In this document: in pieces, positions 15,616-24,818 of the stretch | How the letters are laid out: the number at the start of each line of letters is the position of its first letter | Position numbering within the stretch: the stretch's first letter is position 1 | DNA from: Chloroflexota bacterium | GTDB taxonomy: Bacteria; Chloroflexota; Dehalococcoidia; Lucifugimonadales; Australimonadaceae | Length of the DNA: 34,319 nucleotides | Reading direction: 5' to 3' | NCBI GenBank assembly: GCA_028874795.1 | Contig: JAPPHT010000001.1 | Span: forward strand, 1-34,319 | Position numbers and translations under genes: made by a program | The notes under the pieces: generated by a model | Told to the model about the DNA's origin: nothing | What the model saw: only the letters and a program-made list of their open reading frames with translations | Database searches by the model: none

Positions 15616-18583
15616 ATGCACCGCCCACCGCGATTCGTCATCGCTACGCCCATCTGCGACGGCCACGACGTCGCCGCCGCGGCCATCACCCGCATCCTGC
15701 GCGCGCAGGGCACGGAGGCCGTCTACATCGGCTTCAACAAGAGCGCCTACCAGATCGCCAAGGCCGCGTCCGAGGAAGACGCCACCGGCATCGCGGTGAG
15801 CACCTACAACGGCGGCCATATGTCGTTCCTCCGCGAGGTGCTCGCCGAGCAGGCGCGGCAGGGGGGTCTCCCACGTACCGCTGTTCGCCGGCGGAGGCGG
15901 CACCATCCTCGAGCGCGAGGTCGCGCCGCTCCTCCGCATGGGCGTCGCCAAGGTCTACCGACCCCCACTCGATCTCGCCGACGCGGTGCGCGACATGACC
16001 TCGCTCGCGACAGACGCCGCACGCGCGCCTCGCGCCCCCTCAGTGAACGGCGCCGCGCCGTTCCGTGCGCTCGCCCGGCGGCTGACCGCCATCGAGTGGG
16101 ACGGCGCGCAGCCCGCAGAGTCCCGCGCGAACGGCAGGCCCGTCGTGTGGGGTATCGGCGGACGCGGCGGGGCAGGGAAGAGCACGCTCATCGACGAGCT
16201 GCTGTTGCGGTTCCTGCGCTTCACGGACGGGCGTGTCGCCGTCCTCACCGCCGACCCCACGCTCGGCGACCGGCTCCGCATGGTCCACTGCTACTCGCCC
16301 CGCGTCTTCGTCCGCTCCGTCAGCGTCGGCCCCGGCGACTCGACGGAAGCGAAGACCGGCCCGCTCGTTGCGGAACTCCGGGCACACGACTTCGACCTGA
16401 TCCTCGTCGAGTCCGTCGGCCTTGGCCAGAACGAACTCGGCGTCGCGCCCATCGCCGACGCATCCGTCTTCTGCATGACGCCCGAGTACGGCAGCGACAT
16501 CCAGTTGGAGAAAGAGGCCCTGCTGCGCAGGGCGGACCTGATCGTGATGAACAAGCGGGACTTCCCGCAGGCCGAGGCGCGCTACGCCCGTGTCCGCCGG
16601 TTCGTCGGCGACGACGAGCGCGTCTTCCTCACCGAGGCGAAGCGCTTCGGCGACGCGGGCGTCACCGCGCTGTTCGAGGAGATCGCACGCCGCTCCGGGT
16701 TGCATCACCCCCATCCTGACCTTCCCCCATCGAGGGGGAAGGGACCAGGGTGGGGCGAGAGCCCGCCACCGGTGCCGTTCAGCAGGCGCGGCTACCTTGG
16801 CACGGTCGTCGACGCCCACGAGACCTACTACGCGGAGGCTGAGCAGGAGGCGGCGCTCGCCTCGAACGGGGGAGCGTCGCGCGACTACCAGGCCGAGTTC
16901 GACCGCATCTGGCAGACGTACGGATTCGACGGCGACCTCTCCGGCGCGGTCGTCGAGGACGGCGTCGCCTACCGCGAGACGCCCAACGGGCGCGTCCCCG
17001 TGGCACGCGAGACCACGACCGGCATCTGGACGCCCGTGCTCGGCTTGCCGGACCGCGACGCCAGCCCGCGCCAGATCGTGCGCTACCTCTACACGCAGAA
17101 CCTGCCCGGCGCGTTCCCGTTCACCGAGGGAGCGTACCGCTTCCGCCGGCGCGACGAGGACCCCATCCGCATGTTCGCCGGGCTCGGCATGCCGGAGACC
17201 ACCAACGCCCGCTTCCACCTGCTCGCCGCCGGGCACGGGGCTCCGCGGCTCTCGACCGCGTTCGACTCGCTCACGCTCTACGGGCTGGACTCCGACGAAC
17301 CGGGCGCGCTCGCCAAGGTCGGGGAGGGCGGCGTCGCCGTCGACACGCTCGACGACATGCAGCGCCTGTACGACGGCTTCGACCTCTCCCGCACGTCCGT
17401 CTCGATGACGATCAACGGCCCCGCGCCGACGTTGATGGCGATGTTCCTCGTCGCGGCGCGCAGGCGCGGGTTCGACTGGAGGTCGCTGCGCGGCACCGTG
17501 CAGGCCGACATCCTGAAGGAGGTGCAGGCGCAGAACGAGGCGCTCTTCCCGCTGGAGCCGTCGCTCTGGCTCATCGCCGACATGACCGACTACATGATGC
17601 GGGAGGCGCCGGGCTGGTACCCGCTCTCCATCTCCGGCTACCACATCGGCGAGGCGGGCGCGAACCCGGTGCAGGAGCTCGCATTCACGCTCGCGAACGG
17701 CCTCACCTACATCGAGACGCTCCGGGCGCGGGGCCTGCCCATCGAGGAGTTCACGCGCCGCTTCTCCTTCTTCTTCACATCCGGCTCCGAGCTGGAGTTC
17801 AACGTGCTGGGCCGCGTCGCGCGTCGCGTCTGGGCGGTCGCGCTCAGGCGTTGCTACGGCGTCGAGGGCCCCGGCCTCGCGCTGCGCTTCCACAGCCAAA
17901 CGTCCGGGCGCTCGCTGCAGGACTCGGAGCCGCTGCACAACCTCAGCCGTGTCGCGCTGCAGGCGGAGCACGCCCTCCACAACAACACCAACTCGCTCCA
18001 CACGAACTCCTACAAGGAGACGTACACGACGCCCCAAGAGGACGACGTCCTGCTCGCGATGGGCAGCCAGCAGATCCCGCTCGTGGAGAGCGGCGACTTC
18101 GGCTACATCGAGAACCTCAACCAGGGCGCGTACGGCCTCACATACCTGGAGGCCGAGGTGGAGCGCGCCGTGCACCGCATCTTCCGCGAGATCGACCAGC
18201 AGGGCGGGGTGCTGCCAGCCATCGAGAACGAGTACTTCCGCACGGCCATCCAGGAGGAGGTGCAGCGCGAGCGGTCAGCGATGCGCGACGGCAGGCGCCG
18301 CGTCGTGGGCGTCAACTACCTCAAGAGCAGGGACGGGGCGCGGCCGCGCGGCGAACTCGTCCACATCCCCATGAAGGCGAAGCGCGCCCAAGCCGCGCGC
18401 ACCCGCGCGTTCAAGCGCGAGCACGCGACGGAGGCCGAGACCGCCCTCGAACGGCTGCAGGCCGCCGCAGTCTCCGACGCCAACGTGTTCGAGGCGCTGC
18501 TCGACGCCGTTGAGCATGCCACCGTCGGCCAGATCACCCATGCCCTCTGGGAGGTCTGGGGACGGTTCCGTCCGAGCATGTAG
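15616..18583 (+). CDS. icmF: fused isobutyryl-CoA mutase IcmF, frameshifted at 15861-15866
   Basis: IcmF interconverts isobutyryl-CoA and n-butyryl-CoA using adenosylcobalamin and carries its own G-protein chaperone. The B12 domain has the cobalamin loop CDGHDVAAAA and, in the second frame, GGGGTI. The MeaB-like GTPase domain has P-loop GGRGGAGKST, VESVGLGQNE and NKRD. The mutase domain has DPIRMFAGLGMPETTN, LSTAFDSLTLYG and SISGYHIGEAGA. Phe in RMFAG and Gln in KEVQAQNE occupy the positions that are Tyr and Arg in methylmalonyl-CoA mutase, as in true IcmF. One extra G in a six-G run (15861-15866) breaks the frame at about residue 84; removing it restores QGVSHVPLFAGGGGTILERE and a 988-residue protein. 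This may be a sequencing error, a real mutation or slippage. An in-frame palindromic repeat fills the linker before the mutase domain. Confidence 0.9.
16705..16757. repeat. palindromic repeat inserted in frame in icmF
   Basis: A perfect 9-bp stem (16720-16728 with 16734-16742) sits inside longer imperfect arms rich in CCCC and GGGG. The wording matches intergenic palindromic repeats at 11275-11312, 20205-20250 and 33735-33780. Read in the icmF frame it encodes HPHPDLPPSRGKGPGWGE without a stop, in the linker between GTPase and mutase domains. Confidence 0.6.
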
Positions 18584-18612
18584 GGCTTGAGCCGACAAGT
18601 AGAGGTGCCCCG

Positions 18613-18846
18613 ATGTTCCAATGCTCCAACTGCCACCATACGGAGAGCCGCGAGGAACTCGTTGAGAAGATGTTCCACGTCGACGAACGTTACGTACTGG
18701 TCGAGCGTATCCCGGCGCTCGTCTGCGCCCGCTGCGGTGAACCCACCTTCAGCCGCGAAACAACGGAGCGGACGCGCTCGCTCGTACACGGCGGCGCAAG
18801 GCCCTCGAAGTCCGTCCCGCTCGAAGTGCTGGACTTCGCCTCCTAA
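18613..18846 (+). CDS. YgiT-type zinc-finger protein (MqsA N-terminal-like)
   Basis: The 77-residue protein has two CxxC pairs, CSNC at residues 4-7 and CARCGEPTF near residue 39, that would hold one zinc ion, as in the N-terminal domain of the MqsA antitoxin. YgiT-type proteins are normally encoded next to a short MqsR- or DUF4258-type toxin gene, but none is present here: upstream is icmF (29 nt away) and downstream a convergent gene fragment. GAGGTG stands 5 nt before the ATG at 18613. It may be an orphan antitoxin-like regulator left after loss of its partner. Confidence 0.72.
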   Translation: MFQCSNCHHTESREELVEKMFHVDERYVLVERIPALVCARCGEPTFSRETTERTRSLVHGGARPSKSVPLEVLDFAS

Positions 18847-18852
18847 CGTCCC

Positions 18853-19461
18853 CTACGACAGCGCGTGGTTGACGACCGGCACCATCGCCGAGAGGTCGAC
18901 GTGCGACTGAAGCGCCTCGTTCACCTGCGCCAGGGGGTACTGGTGCGTGATCATCTTCTCCACCGGCACGTCGATGCGGGTCCGCATCAGGCGCATGGAG
19001 CGGATGATGTTCTCCACCTTCGAGCCGACGACGCCCGCTATGGTGAGGTCCTTCGCCGCGATGCGCGACGGATCCATCTCCACGGAGGTCGGCAGGATGA
19101 GGCCGATGACGAGGTACTTCCCGCCGTAGCGCACCATCTGCAGGCCTTCGTGGACGGACGTGCGCGCGCCGGACGCTTCGACGACGAGGTCGGGGCCGTT
19201 GCCGGTCAACTCGCGCACGCGCTCGATGCGCGACTCGGGTGTCGGGTGGTCGGCGAGGTCGATCGTCTCGTCGGCGCCAAGCTCGCGGGCGAGCGCCAGG
19301 CGGTGAGACGGGGCGCCTATCATGATGGCGCGCGCCGCGCCGCGGACCTTCGCCTGCACGAGCGCCCCCATGCCGATGGGGCCTGAGCCCTGGATGACGA
19401 CCGTGTCGCCGGGGTCCGGTGCGTTGAGCTTGCGGAGGCCGCTCATCGTCGTGTGGTTGCC
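18853..19461 (-). pseudogene. zinc-type alcohol dehydrogenase, C-terminal fragment
   Basis: The reading frame carries the cofactor domain of a medium-chain alcohol/sorbitol dehydrogenase: GDTVVIQGSGPIGMGALVQAK, a Rossmann fold, then PDLVVEASGARTSVHEGLQM and a normal C-terminus ending VNHALS. The whole N-terminal GroES-like domain with the zinc ligands (about 150 residues) is missing. Homology appears to begin near GNHTT at about 19461, exactly where the transposase fragment on the same strand ends. A start codon exists at 19446 but the remaining 197 residues cannot form a working enzyme. It is best read as a gene cut by an insertion or deletion event. Confidence 0.75.
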
Positions 19462-19744
19462 GTTGCTCCAACACGAGCTGCTCGATATAGGGGATGGTCC
19501 GGCGGCTCTTCCACCTAGGTCCTCGTTTGCGGGGTAGCAGGTCCGCCGCGTCCCCGGACTGCCGGTAGCGGTTGTAATACTTGGCGAAGGTCTGCCGGTT
19601 CGTCCCGTGGTGCGTGTAGAAGTCCTGAAGGAAACGGAAGCGGTGGTGGCGCTTAGCCTTGACCAACTCGTACTCCCGGATCAGGAACCGGTACTTCTGG
19701 ACGTAGTTCCGTTCCACGGTGCGGTCGCTGCTGTTGTCTCGCAT
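19460..19744 (-). pseudogene. transposase N-terminal fragment (IS481/IS3-like integrase type)
   Basis: Residues 1-95 of this frame (start 19744) form the helix-turn-helix region of an integrase-type transposase: KYRFLIREYELVKAKRHHRF, then RQTFAKYYNRYRQSGDAADL and LPRKRGPRWKSRR. After VLEQR similarity stops and the frame runs on as antisense-like, low-complexity sequence over the alcohol dehydrogenase fragment. The catalytic DDE domain is absent, so the element cannot move by itself. GGAG lies upstream of the ATG. The family name is by general resemblance. Confidence 0.65.
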
Positions 19745-19830
19745 CTTCGTCTCCAGAATGAACTGCGCTCGTCAGGCCATTCTGTCAACGAATTACCTAG
19801 CACCTACAATTCCGAGCGGAGCCGTCGGCG

Positions 19831-20120
19831 GCAGCCGATGGCGGAGTCCCGCGCTTCAGCGCGCGGAATCCTCTCAGGTGGCGCCCCGGACGTTGCGAGC
19901 AGGCGCTTCCCCGAGAGATGTTTCGGCTGCGCTTCAGGCTGTGCCTTCAGCTTCGCTCAACATGACAATGGTGGGGGGAGTTGGCTGCGCCTCAACATGA
20001 CAAGGTGGGGTTGTTCCCGAGAGATGTTTCGACTGCGCTTCAGGCTGTGCCTTCAGCTTCGCTCAACATGACAATGGTGGGGAGGCTGCGCCTCAGCTCC
20101 GCTCAACATGACAAGTGGGG
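19831..20120. repeat. dispersed repeat field, two 106-bp tandem units
   Basis: A 67-bp core starting CCCGAGAGATGTTTCG and ending CAATGGTGGGG occurs at 19910-19976 and again at 20016-20082 with one difference. Each is followed by a shortened copy of its own end (CTCAACATGACAA), giving a period of 106 bp. The sequence before the first core (from about 19831, with GGTGGCGCC) also matches the inverted copy at 22584-22763. This belongs to the 600-bp stretch 19745-20348 that has no gene. Confidence 0.7.
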
Positions 20121-20123
20121 GGA

Positions 20124-20173
20124 GTGACCCGGACAGGATGGGGGTGACCCGGACCGGGTGGGGCGTCCCGGAC
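20124..20173. repeat. 20-bp tandem repeat
   Basis: GTGACCCGGAC starts two consecutive 20-bp units (20124-20143, 20144-20163) and a partial third (20164-20173). The MITE-like element has inserted immediately after this partial third unit. Confidence 0.55.
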
Positions 20174-20177
20174 GTAG

Positions 20178-20319
20178 GAGACCCTTGCATAACCCGTCCA
20201 CCCCACCGAGGGCCCTCACCCGCCGCTGCGCGGCGACCTCTCCCCCAGGAGAGGTGCATACGAGGTTCCTGCCTGCGCAGGAACGACGAGTTCCCTCCCT
20301 GAAGTTATGCAAGGGTCTC
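20178..20319. mobile_element. MITE-like element, 142 bp
   Basis: The ends GAGACCCTTGCATAA (20178-20192) and TTATGCAAGGGTCTC (20305-20319) are perfect 15-bp inverted repeats. Both are flanked outside by ACGTAG (20172-20177 and 20320-20325), which reads as a 6-bp target-site duplication. Inside are no coding frames, only small hairpins, including CCTCTCC/GGAGAGG and TTCCTGC/GCAGGAA, like the dispersed palindromes elsewhere. It would need a transposase supplied by a full-length relative; no family is assigned. Confidence 0.75.
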
Positions 20320-20348
20320 ACGTAGGGGAGGGTAGCGTGACGGGCGCC

Positions 20349-22232
20349 CTATTCCGCATCATCCAGGGCGCATCCCGTGTCATACTCCCCCCGTTCGAAC
20401 CACATGCCGACGCACCAGGGCGTGAACTCCGCAACCCTGCCCCCGCTCACGGAGACTTCGTAGCTCCCGTCCTCGTTGCGCGATACCTGGAGTCGAACGC
20501 CGCTGCCGATGTCGCGGGCCTCGCCGTCCTGCATGACCGAGTAGTCGTCCCTGCCCCAGCCCACGTCCGAAGCGAAGTTGGGGTTGCGCTCATCCCACAG
20601 CGCGGGGCCGAAGCGTGCGGACGTTCCCGTGCCCGTGGTCTGGTCGTAGCGGCTCACCAGCACCCCGTCGTATCGAAACGGGCGCAGCCCTCCGGGCGAT
20701 GACGGGTCGTACACGGTGGGCGTCTCTTCCACGTAAACGGGATTGCGCTCGTCCAGCACCTCGACCGTCGTGAATGCGTACTTCCTTCCAGACGAGATCA
20801 CGAGGAACTGGTAGCCCCTCTCGCGCGGAGGGCGCAGCGTATATGTCCCGGAGTCGCTCAGGTGCAGCGCGACCTCCTCGGGGTCTACCCACCCCGCTGA
20901 GTAACGGTTCACCGCGAGGGTGGAAGGCATGTCCTGGTGCCAGCCCAGCACCGGCGACAGGGAAAGGCCCGACATGAAGTCCAGGATATTGCTGTACGGG
21001 TTGGGAAGGTCGGCTTCTCCGTTCGCCTGAGAGGCGTCCGGATACCACAGCAGTTCCGCGTAGGAGTGGGGCCAGCCCATCCAGGAATGGCCTATCTCAT
21101 GCACCAGCGTCTCCATGTTCGCCTCGCGCAGGCTCACGAGGCCCATTCGGGCATCGCCGTTGTACGCATCACCACCCCTGTCGGTCGTCACGTCGGTCAG
21201 CAGGAGGCGGTTCAGGGCGCCCGGAGCGCCCTGATTGCATGGGTAGTTCTCCGCCGCATCCCCCCGGCAGTCCATCACCCCTGCAAGCCGCAGCTTCTGG
21301 CCGAATACGTCATCGGGAGAACCCTCCCCTTCCAATGCGAAGTCGTTCCCTGCATGGAACCGCATCCTGAGCTTGCCCTCCGAGATCTTCTCGTAATAGG
21401 GGGCGACGTGCGCGTTCAGGATGCCGACCGCCTCCGCCATCGTCATCGTCTCCCGCATCCGGTCGTCCTCGTACCATCCCGGCGCGTCCGGCGGCACGCG
21501 GGCGATGTCAACCGTGATGTCCAGGTCGCCGAGGGAGTAGTACGTCGGGTCGACCGGCGCGTCCAGGTGCGTGGTGACCGGGCCTGGCTCCCCAAGATAC
21601 TTCTTGACCGGCGTACAGCCTTCGAAGCCCATGAAGCCGTAGCGCAGGTAGCTTCCGTTGCCGAAGAACCGGATGAGCGACAGCGCGTCGGAGCCGCCAA
21701 GGTCGGTCATGCCGGCTTCGATCCAGGGCGACGTGTCCTTCGGTGGCGCCAGGCACGTGTAGGGCTCGGAGTCCCTCCACCAGTGTTGCGGCGCCAACTC
21801 GTTCCACTTCGCGAAAGGGTCGGCAACCGTGGCTGTCGGCGTGCCAGGAGCCGGGGGCACAGCAGTGTGCGCAGCCGTGGGTGTCGGCGTGCCGGGAGCC
21901 GGGGGCACAGCAGTTTGCGCAGCCGTGGGCGTCGGCGTGCCGGGAGCCGGGGGCACAGCAGTTTGCGCAGCCGTGGGCGTCGGCGTGCCAGGAGCCGGGG
22001 GCACAGCAGCGTGCGCAGCCGTGGGCGTCGGCATGCCAGAAGCCGGGGGCGCAGCAGTTTGCGCAGCCGTAGGCGTCGGCGTCGCCCTCGGTATGATGAC
22101 GTGCGGCGTACGCGGGGGCGCGTCCGCAGGCCCACTGCAACCGGCAAGCAGCGCAAGCGCCATGGCGAACATCAGCAGGAGCGTCGAAGACAGGCCGGGT
22201 TCTGCAGGGCCACCCCTCGGTCTTTCCGCCAC
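20349..22232 (-). CDS. lipoprotein metalloprotease, metzincin-like
   Basis: The 627-residue product starts with a lipoprotein signal (LLLMFAMALALLAGC, Cys32). Five 16-residue repeats of the PPAPGTPTPTAAQTAV type follow (about residues 45-135). The body carries HEIGHSWMGWPHS at about residues 378-390, which fits the HExxHxxGxxH zinc motif with all three histidines and the catalytic glutamate, and a likely Met-turn ILDFMSG about 30 residues later. It is probably a surface-anchored protease held away from the membrane by the repeat stalk. I prefer the GTG at 22232, because AAGGAG lies 9 nt upstream; ATGs at 22253 and 22277 are in frame but have no ribosome site. The upstream region has phased hexamer boxes and a possible -10. 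The specific protease family is uncertain. Confidence 0.8.
   Translation of the reverse strand: MAERPRGGPAEPGLSSTLLLMFAMALALLAGCSGPADAPPRTPHVIIPRATPTPTAAQTAAPPASGMPTPTAAHAAVPPAPGTPTPTAAQTAVPPAPGTPTPTAAQTAVPPAPGTPTPTAAHTAVPPAPGTPTATVADPFAKWNELAPQHWWRDSEPYTCLAPPKDTSPWIEAGMTDLGGSDALSLIRFFGNGSYLRYGFMGFEGCTPVKKYLGEPGPVTTHLDAPVDPTYYSLGDLDITVDIARVPPDAPGWYEDDRMRETMTMAEAVGILNAHVAPYYEKISEGKLRMRFHAGNDFALEGEGSPDDVFGQKLRLAGVMDCRGDAAENYPCNQGAPGALNRLLLTDVTTDRGGDAYNGDARMGLVSLREANMETLVHEIGHSWMGWPHSYAELLWYPDASQANGEADLPNPYSNILDFMSGLSLSPVLGWHQDMPSTLAVNRYSAGWVDPEEVALHLSDSGTYTLRPPRERGYQFLVISSGRKYAFTTVEVLDERNPVYVEETPTVYDPSSPGGLRPFRYDGVLVSRYDQTTGTGTSARFGPALWDERNPNFASDVGWGRDDYSVMQDGEARDIGSGVRLQVSRNEDGSYEVSVSGGRVAEFTPWCVGMWFERGEYDTGCALDDAE
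21831..22083. repeat. 48-bp tandem repeat in the lipoprotein gene
   Basis: Five 48-bp units begin at 21831, 21879, 21927, 21975 and 22023, followed by a partial unit. Differences between units are few. In frame each encodes 16 Pro/Thr/Ala-rich residues. Copy number is likely to vary between strains. Confidence 0.85.
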
Positions 22233-22316
22233 GATCAAGCTCTCCTTGGACATGGGACCCGTACAGCGCCATCCCATCTGCGCTTGCTAGTCGCTGCGAA
22301 CGTGTGCTGACGCACG

Positions 22317-22382
22317 AGAATACCACTGGAAGTATGACCGCAGCATGACTATCAGGCGGAATCGGCATGACTCTTTATGACT
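22317..22382 (-). promoter_or_regulatory. lipoprotein gene promoter with four phased ATGACT boxes (block 1)
   Basis: ATGAC(C/T) occurs at 22334, 22345, 22367 and 22377, spaced 11, 22 and 10 bp, so all fall on one face of the helix. Reading leftward these are GTCAT-type boxes. A -10-like TATTCT (22317-22322) begins 11 nt after the last box, and no -35 consensus is present. That layout resembles activation by an OmpR/PhoB-class response regulator. Confidence 0.5.
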
Positions 22383-22456
22383 ATTGGCTTTATGAGGGCG
22401 CCGCCCACCGGAGGCCCCATTGCGGGCACACCCAGCGGCATATATGCCATAACAGG

Positions 22457-22505
22457 TGTAACCGGTGTGTAACGCTTCGACTAACCTACTGTGACTTTTG
22501 GTAAC
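22457..22505. promoter_or_regulatory. second block of phased boxes (block 2)
   Basis: TGTAAC at 22457 and 22468, TGTGAC at 22490 and GGTAAC at 22500 have the same gaps (5, 16 and 4 nt) as the boxes of block 1, 123 bp away. An extra ACTAAC at 22480 fills the gap. This is likely a binding region for a dimeric or oligomeric regulator serving one or both flanking genes. Confidence 0.45.
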
Positions 22506-22583
22506 CGCTTGTCGGTGGAGGCAACCCGCATCCGCCGCGCGGGGCGCGTCGACTTCCCTCCGAGGGGAGAGGTGGGGGCAGAC

Positions 22584-22763
22584 CCACCACCACCTTGTCA
22601 TGTTGAACTGAGCTGAAGGCGTTAGCCTGAAGCGCAGTCGAAACATCTCTCGGGGGAACCCTTCCTCTCAGGAGAAGCGTCAGCGCACGACGAGGCGCCA
22701 CCTGAGAGATTCCTCGACTCCGCCTCCGACTGCGTCGACGGCTCTGCTCGGAATGACAATTCG
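22584..22763. repeat. inverted copy of the 19831-20120 repeat
   Basis: Reverse-complemented, this stretch reads through GGTGGCGCC, CCCGAGAGATGTTTCG, CTGCGCTTCAGGCT and TTCAACATGACAAGG, matching the repeat field on the other side of the metalloprotease gene. It occupies most of the 680-bp gene-free stretch before the acyl-CoA ligase; the remainder holds the regulatory blocks and the palindrome at 22818. Confidence 0.7.
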
Positions 22764-22817
22764 CCCCACCACCACCGCGTAACCCGCCCGCGCACGTGCG
22801 ACCCCGGGTCCTCAAGG

Positions 22818-22837
22818 ATTCCCGCGTTCGCGGGAAT
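22818..22837. repeat. 20-bp perfect palindrome
   Basis: ATTCCCGCG-TT-CGCGGGAAT, followed by GAC, is a strong hairpin 76 bp before the ligase start. A related hairpin (TTCCTGC...GCAGGAA followed by CGAC) lies inside the MITE-like element, so this is a dispersed palindrome rather than a gene-specific signal. Confidence 0.6.
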
Positions 22838-22913
22838 GACGAACGCCGCGTTGCCGGAAGCGCGGCGCTCCCATACCATCCCCTATGCACGACCGCACGG
22901 AGGAGTCCGCGAA

Positions 22914-24815
<1,902 letters not shown>

Positions 24816-24818
24816 GGC

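Noticed and set aside
16040-18175. 711-residue minus-strand open frame
   Set aside because: It lies entirely antisense to icmF, whose motifs are unmistakable.
19607-20071. 154-residue plus-strand frame over the transposase fragment and repeat field
   Set aside because: It is antisense to the transposase fragment and then translates repeat DNA; no ribosome site or motif.
21831-22083. Regular repeats considered as a CRISPR array
   Set aside because: Units are contiguous with no spacers and are in frame within a protein-coding gene.
21829-22290. Plus-strand frame with AVGVGVPGAGGTAVCA repeats, resembling a structural protein
   Set aside because: It is the antisense reading of the 48-bp tandem repeat; the minus frame has a lipoprotein signal and zinc motif.
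22836-22913. Extended start for the acyl-CoA ligase
   Set aside because: The 26 extra residues come from repeat DNA, while the ATG at 22914 has a strong ribosome site and the family N-terminus.
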